Under the pieces are notes generated by a model. That model did no database searches, was not told where the DNA came from, and was given only the letters and a program-made list of their open reading frames with translations. Below are positions 1 to 9,855 of a DNA stretch of 64,000 nucleotides, one piece after another. Position 1 is the first letter of the stretch. The number at the start of each line of letters is the position of its first letter. This DNA is from Candidatus Mycobacterium methanotrophicum (GTDB lineage Bacteria; Actinomycetota; Actinomycetes; Mycobacteriales; Mycobacteriaceae), in contig NZ_CP097320.1 of NCBI RefSeq assembly GCF_023515995.1, positions 1,426,001-1,490,000 on the forward strand. Direction: 5' to 3'. A program made the position numbers and the translations under genes.

Positions 1-240
1 TATTGCAATCCCGCTGCGCCTTGCCGCGTTTCTTCGCCAGCGCTTCGGCTTGCGTTCCGCCACGCCCTGACGCACCTCGCCAAACTGTTTGCCCGCCGTG
101 CACGACCCGATACGGCAGGTTGTCTTCGCCGGCACGCTGCTAGTCGTCGACGAAACCGAATGGAAATGAGAGGTATGGCGTCAGCCCGACGATCAGTTGC
201 CACTTCCAATTCGGTTGACGTAACCGGGAGCGACGCGCAA
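1..240. other. gene-free left edge
   Basis: No gene is supported here. Only short broken reading frames are present. One plus-strand frame near 85-165 reads a protein-like stretch ending in VVDETEWK and could be a decayed transposase, but it is too short to name. The segment lies downstream of the LipN-like gene that ends at 241. Confidence 0.3.
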
Positions 241-1281
241 TCAGCCGCGGCTGAGGTGGGCCCGGATGGCAGAGATGGTGGCCGTGGTGGCGTCCGCGCT
301 GCCGCCTCCAAATGGGGCGATACTGGCAAAGCCGTGCGTAAGTGCATCGAACTGCCGGTGATCGACCGTGACGCCGGCCGAGCGTAGCGCCACGGCGTAT
401 TCGTTACCCTCGTCGCGCAGTGGATCGAATCCTGCCGTGAGCACCAGAGCGGGGGCCAATCCAGATAAATCAGCGGCCTTCAGCGGCGATACCCGTGCGT
501 CGTCGGCGGCAAGGCCCGTGCCGCCCAGATACAGGTCTACGAACCGGTCCTCCTGCAGCTTGGACAGGAAGAACCCGTCCGAGAACAAGGTGCGCGACCG
601 GGTCTTCGCGGAGAGGTCGAGGAGCGGATAGAGCAGCACTTGCAGCGTCGGCTGCGGAATACCCTCTTCGCGGCTACGCAGCGCGACGAGGGCTGCCAGA
701 TTTCCGCCGGCGCTGTCACCGCCGACGCCGATTCGGGACGGGTCAGCGCCCAGTTCGGCGGCGTGTCCACGTGCCCATCGATAGGCCGCGACGCAGTCAT
801 CGACCGCAGCCGGGGCCCTGTGCTCGGGTGCGAGCCGGTAGTCCACCGACAACACGTGTATCGCGGCGTCTCTGCAAATCATCCGACACAGCCCGTCGGG
901 GGATTCGATGTCGCCCACAACAAAACCACCGCCGTGGAAGAAGAGAAGTAACGGGGCCGCCTCCGCGACGCCCGGTCGATAGTGTCGCGCTCGAAGGGGG
1001 CTGTCGGGGCCGGGAATCGTGAGATCGGTGGTGGGGACTCCTACGTGGTTGTTCATCGCCGCATGCGATTTCCGCATCAAGGCGCGGGCAACGCCCGGAT
1101 CGCCGTCAGCCGAGAAACCGCCAGTACGCGTGCTTCGTTGGGCGATCAGTATCAACTGAAGCGTGGCGTCAAGAGTGTTGCCGTCGATGGTGATCCGTCT
1201 GCCGCCAGCCAGGAGGCGTTTTAGCCATGGCGGAATCCACGGCATGACCTTGACACCGACGTCACGCGCCGCGTTTTTCAC
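241..1281 (-). CDS. LipN-like alpha/beta-hydrolase (HSL family esterase)
   Basis: A 346-residue esterase of the hormone-sensitive lipase family. The oxyanion-hole motif HGGG is near residue 114 and the nucleophile motif GDSAG near 188-192. An acidic residue in DPLRDE (about 286) and a histidine in LTHGF (about 314) complete the likely triad. The N-terminus contains VGVKVMPWIP and IDGNTLD, which match the start of M. tuberculosis LipN (Rv2970c) as I recall it, so LipN-like is the best name. It should hydrolyse short-chain esters in the cytosol. The GTG at 1281 is taken as the start; an earlier start is possible. It follows the P450 gene by 32 bases on the same strand, so the two are probably co-transcribed. 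The natural substrate is unknown. Confidence 0.85.
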   Translation of the reverse strand: MKNAARDVGVKVMPWIPPWLKRLLAGGRRITIDGNTLDATLQLILIAQRSTRTGGFSADGDPGVARALMRKSHAAMNNHVGVPTTDLTIPGPDSPLRARHYRPGVAEAAPLLLFFHGGGFVVGDIESPDGLCRMICRDAAIHVLSVDYRLAPEHRAPAAVDDCVAAYRWARGHAAELGADPSRIGVGGDSAGGNLAALVALRSREEGIPQPTLQVLLYPLLDLSAKTRSRTLFSDGFFLSKLQEDRFVDLYLGGTGLAADDARVSPLKAADLSGLAPALVLTAGFDPLRDEGNEYAVALRSAGVTVDHRQFDALTHGFASIAPFGGGSADATTATISAIRAHLSRG

Positions 1282-1313
1282 CGCGAGAGGGCGGGGTTTG
1301 GGCCGCTTGTGTG

Positions 1314-2618
1314 CTATGGCTGCCTCCGTGTGAACCGAACAGGCATGGAGTGAATCCCGTTGATCAGTGTCGACGGCATGCGCTCGACCGGCCCGGCCAA
1401 CTCCATGTTCTTCATCCGGCTCAGCACCTCCGACACGAGGGCGGCCGCCTCCACCCGGGCCAGGTTCGCCCCTAGGCAGAAATGGCTGCCGCCGCCGCCA
1501 AATGCCAAGTGCGGGTTGGGCTTACGGGTCACATCGAAGCGTTCGGGGTCGACGAAGTGGGCCTCGTCCCGATTGGCCGCCGGGTAGAACATCGCCACCC
1601 GGTCGCCCTCCTTCACGGGCACCCCGCCTAGTTCGGTGTCCTTCGTGGCCGTGCGGAAGAACGCGTTGACCGGGCTGACGTAGCGGAGCATTTCTTCAAC
1701 TGCAGTCGGCAGCAGCGACGGATCCGCCTCCAGCTTTGCCCGCTCCTCCGGATGGTCCATCAGCGCGCACGCGCCTCCGGCGACCAGGTTACGGGTCGTG
1801 TCGCCACCCGCATTGATCAGCAGCGTGAACAAGAAGTGGAACTCCCTTTCGGTGAGGCGCTGTCCGTCGACCTCGGCATGCAGCAGGGATGTCGCGATGT
1901 CATCGCAAGGATCCGCACGTTTGCGGGCCACGAGTTCCGTTGAGTACCTGAACATCTCGGCGCCCGCCCTTATGGCATGCGAGCCGCCTATCAGACCGGT
2001 GTTCATGATCTCGGTCAGCTCGTAAAGCCGGTAGCCGTCTTCCAGCGGAATGCCGAGCAGTTCGGCGATGACGTATGAGGGCAGCGCCCCGGCGACGTCG
2101 GAGACGAAGTCGCACTCGCCCCGCTCGATGACGCTGTCGACCACGTCGCGCGCTATCTCCGTGATGCGCTCGTTCAGCTTCGCTACCTGGCGCGGCCTGA
2201 AGCCCTTGCTGACCAGAGCGCGCAGCGCGGTGTGCCGCGGCGGGTCCATCGTCAACATCATCACGCCCCGCTGGTCGGCGATGGCGTCGGGACCGGGCAC
2301 GTCGAAGTACACTGCCGTCGCCTCCGACGACCACGTGGCGCTGTCGCGGGACACGGCGTAGACCTCGTCGTAGCCGGTGAGCGCGAAGAACCCAGGCCCA
2401 TCCTTGTACGGGTGCCATGCCACAGGTGCGCACTCGCGGAGCTTCCGGAACGAATCGAAGGGCATTCCTGCCCCGTATGTGTACGGATCAGCGAGGTCGA
2501 CACCGCCGATGTTGATCGCGTCTTCGGTCACGTCCCGGCCGATACCAGGCGCCGGCGAGGGAGCGCCAGCATGTCGTGCGACATCGCCCAGCCCCTTCGT
2601 CTTCCTTGTCGTGGGCAA
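1314..2618 (-). CDS. cytochrome P450
   Basis: A 434-residue soluble bacterial P450. The I-helix oxygen-binding motif reads AGGDTT (about residues 269-274), the K-helix ExxR motif is EEMLRY (about 308), and the heme-binding loop is FGGGGSHFCLGANLAR with the proximal cysteine near residue 381. The family oxidises a lipophilic substrate using electrons from a ferredoxin. The region MLTMDPPRHTALR (C-helix) and the whole length fit mycobacterial CYPs. The CYP family cannot be assigned by eye. It is divergent from the indolepyruvate ferredoxin oxidoreductase gene and upstream of the LipN-like esterase. A role in steroid or fatty-acid catabolism would be guesswork. Confidence 0.92.
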   Translation of the reverse strand: MPTTRKTKGLGDVARHAGAPSPAPGIGRDVTEDAINIGGVDLADPYTYGAGMPFDSFRKLRECAPVAWHPYKDGPGFFALTGYDEVYAVSRDSATWSSEATAVYFDVPGPDAIADQRGVMMLTMDPPRHTALRALVSKGFRPRQVAKLNERITEIARDVVDSVIERGECDFVSDVAGALPSYVIAELLGIPLEDGYRLYELTEIMNTGLIGGSHAIRAGAEMFRYSTELVARKRADPCDDIATSLLHAEVDGQRLTEREFHFLFTLLINAGGDTTRNLVAGGACALMDHPEERAKLEADPSLLPTAVEEMLRYVSPVNAFFRTATKDTELGGVPVKEGDRVAMFYPAANRDEAHFVDPERFDVTRKPNPHLAFGGGGSHFCLGANLARVEAAALVSEVLSRMKNMELAGPVERMPSTLINGIHSMPVRFTRRQP

Positions 2619-2660
2619 TCGAGCAGTGAACCACCCAAAACCGGCGATTCAGATATCGGC

Positions 2661-2673
2661 AGTATTACATACT
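2661..2673. promoter_or_regulatory. palindrome in the divergent promoter region
   Basis: The 157-base gap between the P450 start (2618) and the oxidoreductase start (2776) is AT-rich compared with its flanks. It contains AGTATTACATACT, an inverted repeat with arms AGTAT/ATACT around TAC. Its position between two divergent genes suits an operator or a promoter core. No regulator gene is next to it. Confidence 0.35.
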
Positions 2674-2775
2674 TTTCAAATGGGTACAAGTCAAATCACG
2701 TGCGTAGAGTACGACAACCACCATGTGGTATGCGGCACGGCCACCAACAGCAACGCACAGGAAGGTGGATCGTTC

Positions 2776-5700
2776 GTGCTCGTTTCCGAGGGCGGTATCG
2801 CGGTCGACGATCGGTTCGGCCGCGAATCCGGCCGGATATATCTGACCGGCATCCAGGCGCTGGCGCGGCTGCCAGTCGACAGTCGACGCGCAGATCTTCG
2901 GGCGAACTTCAACACCGCCGGCTTCATCTCCGGCTACGAGGGCTCCCCACTGGCCGGGTATGACCTGGAACTAGGCCGGCAAAGCGATCTGCTGGAAGCG
3001 CACGACATAGTATTTCGCCCCGCGGTAAACGAGGAGCTCGCCGCGACATCCGTCCAAGGCACCCAGCTAGCGTCGGCGTCGTCTCGGTCCCGAATCATCG
3101 GAGTCACTGGCTGGTGGTACGGGAAGTCGCCTGGCCTGGACCGAGCGGCCGATGCAATACGGCATAACAACCTGATGGGCACACACCCCCTCGGCGGAGC
3201 TATCGCGTTGGTCGGCGACGACCCGGCTGCCAAATCCTCCACAGTCCCCGGGTCATCGGACGCACTGCTCGCCGATCTCGGCGTGCCAACGCTATATCCC
3301 GCCGATGTTCAGGATGTGCTCGATCTGGGATTACATGCAGTGGCCCTGTCGCGGTGCAGCGGGCTGTGGACTGCCCTGAAAATCGCCACCAATGTAGCGG
3401 ATGGTTCCGGTGTCGCCGGCGTGAGTCCGCTGCGGATAACACCAATCATTCCGACGGTCGAATACGAAGGCAAACCATACAGACATGAGGTCAACGCGCA
3501 TGTCGTACAGCCGACGCTCGACAGGCTCGAGATCTCGCGCGATACGGTTCGTCTTGAACTCGCCCGTCAGTACTGCACAGCTAACGGCCTCAACAGGGTC
3601 GATGGCCATATCGACGACCGCGTCGGTATCCTCGCTGCGGGGAAAACCTCCGCCGACCTTCGGCAGGCGCTGCGCGCAATGGGGCTCGACGACCGCGAAC
3701 TTGCCCGACGCGGCGTTCGCCTGATGAAGCTTGCCATGATCTATCCTCTTGACCGGGACGCACTTTCGCGATTCGCCCAGGGTCTTGACCAGATCATCGT
3801 TGTCGAGGAGAAGCGACCCCTCCTGGAAACGGCGCTCAAGGAGATCTTGTACGGCGGCCCTCATTCTCCGCGTGTCATCGGGAAGCTGGGCATGGGACCG
3901 GCTGCAACCTTGCCGCTCAACGGCGAACTGGACACCGACACAATCGCCCGCTGGCTTTCATCAATCCTGCTGCCGCTGGGTGAGTTTCCATCGGTCGAAC
4001 ACTGGGTCCAGACATCGACGGACATCGGCACACGCATCGAGCTCCCGCTTGTGTCACGCACGCCGTACTTCTGCTCGGGCTGTCCGCACAACAGCTCGGC
4101 GAAGGCGCCAGCCGGCAGCCAGGTCGGAGGTGGGATTGGTTGCAGCGGCTTGGTTCTTGGCATGGATCCCAGCGAGTTCGGCAACGTAACGGGGCTCACC
4201 CAGATGGGCGGTGAGGGCGCGCAGTGGATCGGTATGGCGCCCTTCGTCCATGACGACCACTTCATCCAAAATCTGGGAGACGGCACTTATCACCATTCAG
4301 CTAGCCTGGCGGTCCGGGCAAGCGTCGCGGCAGGAGTCAACGTCACATACAAGCTATTACGCAACTCGGCGGTCGCAATGACCGGTGGCCAACGGCCTGC
4401 AGGTGAGCTTGCGCTGCCGCAGATCGTGAACTCGCTTCGCGCCGAGGGCGTAGCCGAAGTACTCATCACATCCGACGATCCACGCTCCCTGCGTAGGCTC
4501 AGCCGCCGACTTAACGTCGAGGTCTGGCATCGGAACCGGTTGATCGAAGCCCAAAGACGCCTCTCTCGGGTACCCGGGGTAACGGTTCTCATTCACGACC
4601 AGGAATGTGCGACGGAGTTGCGCCGGAAGCGCAAGCGCGGCCTGGCCCCGGAGCCGCCCAAGAGGATATACATCAATGAACGCGTGTGCGAGGGGTGCGG
4701 CGATTGCGGGCGCAAGTCCAATTGTCTGTCCGTGCGACCGGTGACGACCGACTACGGTCGCAAGACGCAGATCGACCAATCGTCCTGTAACAAGGACTAC
4801 ACGTGCCTCGAGGGTGACTGCCCGGCATTCATATCGGTTGTGCCAAGCAGCGCCCCGGCGCCTGCCGTGGGAGCAGTCTTGACGACCGAACACTTTCCCG
4901 AGCCCGAATGTCACTTTTCCGGCGACCAGTACACGATCCGCATGGCGGGTATCGGCGGCACCGGGGTGGCCACGCTGTCTCAGCTACTTGCAACCGCAGC
5001 CGCGACCGCAGGCTTTGAGGTCCGTGCACTTGATCAGACGGGATTGTCGCAGAAGGGTGGCGCCGTCATCTCAGATGTCAAGCTCACCCGTGAACAACGT
5101 CCCCTCGCGAACAAAGCCGCGAAGGGCGAAGCCGATCTGCTGCTTGGATGCGACCTGTTGGTGGCGGCGGCGCCCGACAACCTGGCCCAGGCGGATCCGG
5201 ACCGCACGGTAGCCGTCGTATCGAGTGGCGAGGTGGCCACCGGAGCCATGGTTTCGGACCCGACCGTGACATTTCCCGACCGAGACCAACTGGTGGAGCG
5301 CATCAAATCTGCGACAGTGCGATCCGACGCCATCTTTGTTGATGCGCGCCGCGTAACCACCGAGGTCTTCGGCCATGATCACCTCGCCAACGTGATGCTC
5401 GCTGGCACCGCCTACCAGGCCGGTCACATCCCTGTCCCGGCGAGCGCGATTGAAGCCGCGATCCGTGCCAATGGTGTCCAGGTCGAGGCCAATATCCAAG
5501 CCTTCCGCTTGGGTCGTCAGGTGATAGCTGATCCGCAAAGCGTTCCTGGGCCGGGGGATAACCGTGCGTCTTGCGACGAGGAGGGCGTGCCCGCGTATAC
5601 GTCACTGAGTTCGATAGTGCGGGCGGCTTCTGGCTCTAAACTCGAACGCCTGGTGGTCCAGAGGGTAGGTGATCTCGTGGCCTACCAAAACACTAAGTAC

Positions 5701-6276
5701 GCTGAGCGTTACGCCGAATTTGTCGAGCGCGTGCGGGCAGCCGAGACCGCCACGGTGCCAGGATCGACCGAACTTACCGAATCGGTTGCGCGCTACCTCC
5801 ACAAGCTGATGGCCTACAAGGATGAATACGAAGTGGCGCGACTTAGCCTTGTCCCCGAACTGCGCCAGCAGATCAACGAGCAGTTCGGGTCGGGCGCCAA
5901 GATCGCGTACCGGCTGCATCCGCCGATCCTGCGGGCGCTCGGGATGAGGTCGAAAATCTCTCTGGGATCGTGGATCCGTCCCGTTTTCGCGGTGCTTTAT
6001 GCCGCCCGGCGACTGCGCGGCACGCCTCTGAATGTGTTCGGATACGGTCGAATACGGCGCACTGAGCGCGCATTGATCGATGAGTACCGCAGGTCTTTGG
6101 AGACATTGCTGCCACATCTGTCCCCCCATAACCACGCGCACGCCGTCGCGATAGCGGAGCTGCCAGACATCGTGCGCGGGTACGAAAAGGTGAAGATGGC
6201 CAATGTGTCCGCATACCGAGACAACTCGATGCGAGAACACGATCGGTACATGACGACTGCGACTGCGGTGCGATGA
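2776..6276 (+). CDS. indolepyruvate ferredoxin oxidoreductase (fused)
   Basis: A fused 2-oxoacid:ferredoxin oxidoreductase of 1166 residues. It should decarboxylate aryl-pyruvates or branched 2-oxoacids to acyl-CoA and reduce ferredoxin. The N-terminal half is the pyruvate-binding region. The thiamine diphosphate domain carries SGCPHNSS near residue 432 and GMDPSEFGNVTGLTQMGGEG after it. Cysteine clusters CEGCGDCG (about 637) and CNKDYTC..GDC (about 670-681) bind iron-sulphur centres. The gamma domain has GIGGTGVATLSQ near 725 and LSQKGGAV near 756. A C-terminal domain typical of the actinobacterial fusion follows. The reading frame is open back to 2377, but that would overlap the P450 gene. 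GTG at 2776 has a good AGGAAGG site ten bases upstream and gives the family length. Confidence 0.9.
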   Translation: MLVSEGGIAVDDRFGRESGRIYLTGIQALARLPVDSRRADLRANFNTAGFISGYEGSPLAGYDLELGRQSDLLEAHDIVFRPAVNEELAATSVQGTQLASASSRSRIIGVTGWWYGKSPGLDRAADAIRHNNLMGTHPLGGAIALVGDDPAAKSSTVPGSSDALLADLGVPTLYPADVQDVLDLGLHAVALSRCSGLWTALKIATNVADGSGVAGVSPLRITPIIPTVEYEGKPYRHEVNAHVVQPTLDRLEISRDTVRLELARQYCTANGLNRVDGHIDDRVGILAAGKTSADLRQALRAMGLDDRELARRGVRLMKLAMIYPLDRDALSRFAQGLDQIIVVEEKRPLLETALKEILYGGPHSPRVIGKLGMGPAATLPLNGELDTDTIARWLSSILLPLGEFPSVEHWVQTSTDIGTRIELPLVSRTPYFCSGCPHNSSAKAPAGSQVGGGIGCSGLVLGMDPSEFGNVTGLTQMGGEGAQWIGMAPFVHDDHFIQNLGDGTYHHSASLAVRASVAAGVNVTYKLLRNSAVAMTGGQRPAGELALPQIVNSLRAEGVAEVLITSDDPRSLRRLSRRLNVEVWHRNRLIEAQRRLSRVPGVTVLIHDQECATELRRKRKRGLAPEPPKRIYINERVCEGCGDCGRKSNCLSVRPVTTDYGRKTQIDQSSCNKDYTCLEGDCPAFISVVPSSAPAPAVGAVLTTEHFPEPECHFSGDQYTIRMAGIGGTGVATLSQLLATAAATAGFEVRALDQTGLSQKGGAVISDVKLTREQRPLANKAAKGEADLLLGCDLLVAAAPDNLAQADPDRTVAVVSSGEVATGAMVSDPTVTFPDRDQLVERIKSATVRSDAIFVDARRVTTEVFGHDHLANVMLAGTAYQAGHIPVPASAIEAAIRANGVQVEANIQAFRLGRQVIADPQSVPGPGDNRASCDEEGVPAYTSLSSIVRAASGSKLERLVVQRVGDLVAYQNTKYAERYAEFVERVRAAETATVPGSTELTESVARYLHKLMAYKDEYEVARLSLVPELRQQINEQFGSGAKIAYRLHPPILRALGMRSKISLGSWIRPVFAVLYAARRLRGTPLNVFGYGRIRRTERALIDEYRRSLETLLPHLSPHNHAHAVAIAELPDIVRGYEKVKMANVSAYRDNSMREHDRYMTTATAVR

Positions 6277-6321
6277 GCGGCGAACTCCATCACGGGCACT
6301 AGGGAATTCGGCAACTCTCAA

Positions 6322-8085
6322 TCAACGTGATGCCCGATACGGGGATGTGCTCCGATGGGGAACGGTGGCTAGCGGCGACACTGCGTTGCGGATCGCAGCC
6401 AACATCGCCGGGTGATGGGCAGAATGATCGCCGGCGCGTGTAACGACCAGGCGGGGCGGATGCGACGTTCGTTGCAGCCGGTCAAGGGCTGCCCGACCGC
6501 CTTTGGCAGTGAACTGGTCCGCATCCTCAGGCGAGGCAATCAGCGTCACCTCGGTTCCACGGTGGACAAGCGCTGTCAGAACATCCTCCGGCAGGTACAC
6601 GAGTCCGACCCGGCTCAACACCCGCAGGACGTATCCCGGAAGGTGGTTGTGCAGGGAGCTTTTCGTCGGCTCCCGAGCCGGGTCGAGAAGTGCTTTGAGG
6701 CGCTTTGCGCTGGATTCGGAGGGACCGCCGGTGTCACTGGGCGCGTTGGTGTTTCGCGTTTCCGCCCGAAAGCCCCACTGCGACAGCAAGGTGGGGGTGA
6801 CGCGCCAATTCCACACCAGCAGGTTGACAAGGATCGCCGAGCGCGCACCGATACCGCGGGCGGCCTGAGCGGCGTACCACGCGCCGGAGCAGATACCGAC
6901 AAGCTCGAGTTCGCCGGCGTCTTGGCACGCATGTCTGGCCACCGCCATCGAGTCGGTGATGTCAGCTTTGGAATACACTCTGCGCCACCGGTTCCGGCTG
7001 GCCGGGCCCGATAAGCCCTGTCGAGCAGGGTCCCAGCGCACCGCCTGTGACCCGGCCGCTGCAATGCGACGTGACAATTCGACCCACTCCCGGGCGGGTC
7101 CTACGTGCAGGTCGTTGGCGGTCACGAAGAACACCACGGTCTTTGCGGGCGCGGGGCTGGGGTAGCGGGGCAGCGTGCGCACGGCGAAGATGCCGTTCGG
7201 CTCGATGCGTTCGATGCTCTCGAAAACGTCGGCCCCGTCGGGCCCTTCGGCCGGCATCGTTACCGTTGTCAGGTATTGGGGTACGGCACGATGGGTGCGA
7301 GTGGGAACCTGCCGGTCGATCCACTCGATGACCGAATCGACCGCGGTGAACGGGATCGGTAACGGAATTGGCGTCGGCGCGGCGCATTCCGGCAGACCGC
7401 CGGTAACGATCGAATCAACTCCCTCGGCCGACGCCAGGGCGGTGATGTGCTTGTCGGTCTCGGCCGGGCGTCCCACCAGAAGTGCGTTGTCGACGCCATA
7501 GGCGCTGACGGGATTGGCGCCCATCCGCAGCGCGGCGAATTCTGCGGCGGCGTGGTCGCTGAACCGCCCACCCATGATTGTCACTTCGCCGGGAGTAGCA
7601 GCGTCCTCGCCCATCGAAAACCGGTAGAGCGCAGCGTGTTCCCGAAGGTAACGCCTGCCCGTTCCATAGGGATCGAGGTAGACCACGCGGTTGACCGTGT
7701 GGGATTGGGCCAGGTACTGGTCGAGGATCAAGCATCCGGCACGTATGCCGATAGCGGTCGCGAACTCCGCGCCGATCAGCGTGAGGTAGTCGAGCGCGTG
7801 GCCCACACTTGCCGCCCAGTTGGCCACGGCGTCATCACGGCCCTGAGCGTATGCAGAATCACCCCAGCCCAGATAGTCAAACCGCAGCACGCCGAAACCG
7901 CGGCGCGCCAAGTCGCCGGCGAGGACCCGTTGTAGGCGGACACTGTCCATCCCCTCCTTTCCGAGCGAACCACAGATCAGTACCCCGCCCCTGATCTGGT
8001 TATCGACCGGCAGATGAATCACGCCGAACAATGGCGAATCAGGCGGTCCGAAAAATGTCGGCGCCTCTGTCGTCGTCAACGGCAT
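6322..8085 (-). CDS. double alpha/beta-hydrolase protein of the polysaccharide locus
   Basis: A 587-residue protein that seems to hold two alpha/beta-hydrolase folds. The first (about 15-240) has FDYLGWGDSAYA, but its nucleophile elbow reads GIRAG, with no serine or cysteine in the centre. The second (about 300-570) has an elbow GICSGAW, so its nucleophile would be cysteine, as in dienelactone hydrolases. The C-terminal GDHSAHHP may give the catalytic histidine. Tandem hydrolases of this kind occur next to exopolysaccharide genes, where they may handle acyl groups; that role is inferred. The start overlaps the end of the methyltransferase gene by 10 bases, so this is the last gene of the minus arm. 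Confidence 0.6.
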   Translation of the reverse strand: MPLTTTEAPTFFGPPDSPLFGVIHLPVDNQIRGGVLICGSLGKEGMDSVRLQRVLAGDLARRGFGVLRFDYLGWGDSAYAQGRDDAVANWAASVGHALDYLTLIGAEFATAIGIRAGCLILDQYLAQSHTVNRVVYLDPYGTGRRYLREHAALYRFSMGEDAATPGEVTIMGGRFSDHAAAEFAALRMGANPVSAYGVDNALLVGRPAETDKHITALASAEGVDSIVTGGLPECAAPTPIPLPIPFTAVDSVIEWIDRQVPTRTHRAVPQYLTTVTMPAEGPDGADVFESIERIEPNGIFAVRTLPRYPSPAPAKTVVFFVTANDLHVGPAREWVELSRRIAAAGSQAVRWDPARQGLSGPASRNRWRRVYSKADITDSMAVARHACQDAGELELVGICSGAWYAAQAARGIGARSAILVNLLVWNWRVTPTLLSQWGFRAETRNTNAPSDTGGPSESSAKRLKALLDPAREPTKSSLHNHLPGYVLRVLSRVGLVYLPEDVLTALVHRGTEVTLIASPEDADQFTAKGGRAALDRLQRTSHPPRLVVTRAGDHSAHHPAMLAAIRNAVSPLATVPHRSTSPYRASR

Positions 8086-9098
8086 GTTGCCCTGGCTCCA
8101 CGGTCGGCTTCCGCCGCTAGCGGATCGTCGTGCTCTTGACGTTCTGCAACCACCTCAAGCCACATCGAGGAAGGGAACATGCCGCTTTCATTCCCTACAG
8201 CAAGCCCGCGCTCTGTGCTCATCGGCGAACCATACGTCGGTAGGATCTCTTGCGCTCGCTCGAGGGCCGCACTGTGCACCATCGCGCATCCCAACCTAAT
8301 TTCAAACCGCGGGTTACCGATGAGAAACGCGTGTAGCAGAACGCTTTCTGTCCAGAAGAACATGTCACTGGTGAGCACGTAAGGTGTGTAGTCGTACGGT
8401 ATCGACACATCGTGGAAATGGACGAACACGCCTTTCTTCAGCCGCGGCAGCACCTCCAGGATCAGGTAGTTGACATCACTGCCCGTAGACACGGTGTGCG
8501 TTGAATCGATAAACAGCAAATCCCCCGGCCCAAGATCGCTCAATTCGGCCAGGCTTAACTGCTGGACGGCAACATCGCGCAGTTCGATCGAACCGTTGGC
8601 GGACAATTGTTTAAGGTATTCGGTTGGAAAGGGATCAATGCAGGTTATGTCTATATTGTTGCCCGCGTCCTGCGCTGCCTGCAATGCGACCCATGTCGAA
8701 GCACCGGCGCCCACTTGGACCATGCGACGCGGTGCGTGTTTCCGAACGAAGCAGTACAAGAGATCTGCTTCGATCGGTCCGTAACCCAGGGCGCCGTTGG
8801 CCTCGCCGGCCCGTCGTTGCAATTCGAGGCTCGGCAGCGTCGACGCCAACTCGGGCTGGCAAATCTCGCGAAGCCATTGCAATTGGTGATCGATATCCGT
8901 GCCGGCCACGCCCACCAGCGAATACGGTCGCTGCCAGCCGCGGTTTTGCTTCAGGGCGCGAATGTTCGGGATCTCACTGTAGAAGTGCCGAGGCAACACA
9001 TCGACGCCGACGCGCTGACCCATTTCAAAGACCCCTCGCCAGCGGGCCTTTCCCCAGTCTTTTGCTTTACGGATCCGCGCCTGTTGGATCAGGGCCAT
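8076..9098 (-). CDS. class I SAM-dependent methyltransferase (Methyltransf_24 type)
   Basis: A 340-residue protein. Around residues 115-230 it reads as a Rossmann-type methyltransferase: VQVGAGASTWVALQAA is the SAM-binding motif I, DITCIDPFP motif II, and LLFIDSTHTVSTGSD a metal-type acidic motif, followed by VFVHFHDVSIPYDY. This resembles sugar O-methyltransferases (TylF/rhamnosyl or cephalosporin hydroxylase-like). It probably methylates a sugar or a polyprenyl-linked glycan. The first 20 residues (MALIQQARIRKAKDWG) are repeated almost exactly in front of the next upstream gene (see 9816-9902). It overlaps the hydrolase gene downstream, so the two should be translated together. Confidence 0.7.
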   Translation of the reverse strand: MALIQQARIRKAKDWGKARWRGVFEMGQRVGVDVLPRHFYSEIPNIRALKQNRGWQRPYSLVGVAGTDIDHQLQWLREICQPELASTLPSLELQRRAGEANGALGYGPIEADLLYCFVRKHAPRRMVQVGAGASTWVALQAAQDAGNNIDITCIDPFPTEYLKQLSANGSIELRDVAVQQLSLAELSDLGPGDLLFIDSTHTVSTGSDVNYLILEVLPRLKKGVFVHFHDVSIPYDYTPYVLTSDMFFWTESVLLHAFLIGNPRFEIRLGCAMVHSAALERAQEILPTYGSPMSTERGLAVGNESGMFPSSMWLEVVAERQEHDDPLAAEADRGARATCR

Positions 9099-9114
9099 AC
9101 CAGGAAAACCTATC
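9052..9114 (-). repeat. 63-bp direct repeat, copy 1 (5' end of methyltransferase gene)
   Basis: This segment covers the start codon and first codons of the methyltransferase gene plus its upstream bases. It matches 9856-9918 at 56 of 63 positions by hand alignment, in the same orientation. Confidence 0.85.
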
Positions 9115-9150
9115 TCCTAAGCGGCAAGCCGGTCGAGGCGCCCGCCAATT

Positions 9151-9855
9151 TCATTCGTGGGCCTGAACAGTGTCGATATGCCCTTCCTCTCTGTGGAAGT
9201 ACTCGCCGTCCAGGTTCGACTTCACTAGTGTCGCACGGGATTGTATGTACAACCCCGGGTCCAGGAGTCGGCCGGAAATGGTTGCTCCCATTCCGACGAC
9301 AATCCTGCTGCCGACTACCGTCCCTGGGGAAACTTGCACGTTCGACGAAATGAGGCAGTAATCGCCTATCTCTATGGGGCTGCAAGTGTGAGCGCTGCTC
9401 TTCCAGGAGATTCCGTGGGTGAGAAACGTCGACCGCACACCAGCGATTGCGGTGTGCGACCCGACACGTACGCCGCCGGTGCAGTCGATGTAGTGGCGAG
9501 AAGTTATGTTGGAATGGGGTCCCAGATGCAGCAGACAAGCGGCGCCCGCTTCGCCCAGCCGTCGAGAAGCAGTCACCCAGTTCCAATGACAGAGCTCTGC
9601 GTGTTCCTCAAGCTTGAGCGACGCCAGGTCCCTTATGACGTTGAACGAGCCGATATATGCTCCGCCGCCAATGTCGACGCGCTCGACCCCAAAGACTAAA
9701 CATGGGCCGATGCGCACGCCGTCGCCAATGGCCCACCCCAAGTGACGGAGGAGAGAGTTTTTTAGCTCACTGCCAGGGAGTAACGCAACAAAAGTCACCA
9801 GCGCGCCACGTACAATCATGTGCAGTCCTTCGTTGATCGATCGCAAGTGGGCCAT
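9151..9855 (-). CDS. left-handed beta-helix (hexapeptide) acyltransferase
   Basis: A 234-residue hexapeptide-repeat protein. Imperfect hexads run through the chain: IGDGVRIGPCLVFGVERVDIGGGAYIG near residues 40-65 and VRVGSHTAIAG, IEIGDYCLIS, VVGSRIVVGMG later. This is the LbH fold used by WbbJ/LacA-type O-acetyltransferases. It should move an acyl group, probably acetyl from acetyl-CoA, to a sugar hydroxyl. ATG 9855 is one start; ATG 9819 (MIVRGALVTF) is another and would make the start overlap the 28-codon leader frame. It lies between the beta-helix protein and the methyltransferase in the minus arm, so it is likely a decorating enzyme for the same glycan. Confidence 0.75.
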   Translation of the reverse strand: MAHLRSINEGLHMIVRGALVTFVALLPGSELKNSLLRHLGWAIGDGVRIGPCLVFGVERVDIGGGAYIGSFNVIRDLASLKLEEHAELCHWNWVTASRRLGEAGAACLLHLGPHSNITSRHYIDCTGGVRVGSHTAIAGVRSTFLTHGISWKSSAHTCSPIEIGDYCLISSNVQVSPGTVVGSRIVVGMGATISGRLLDPGLYIQSRATLVKSNLDGEYFHREEGHIDTVQAHE

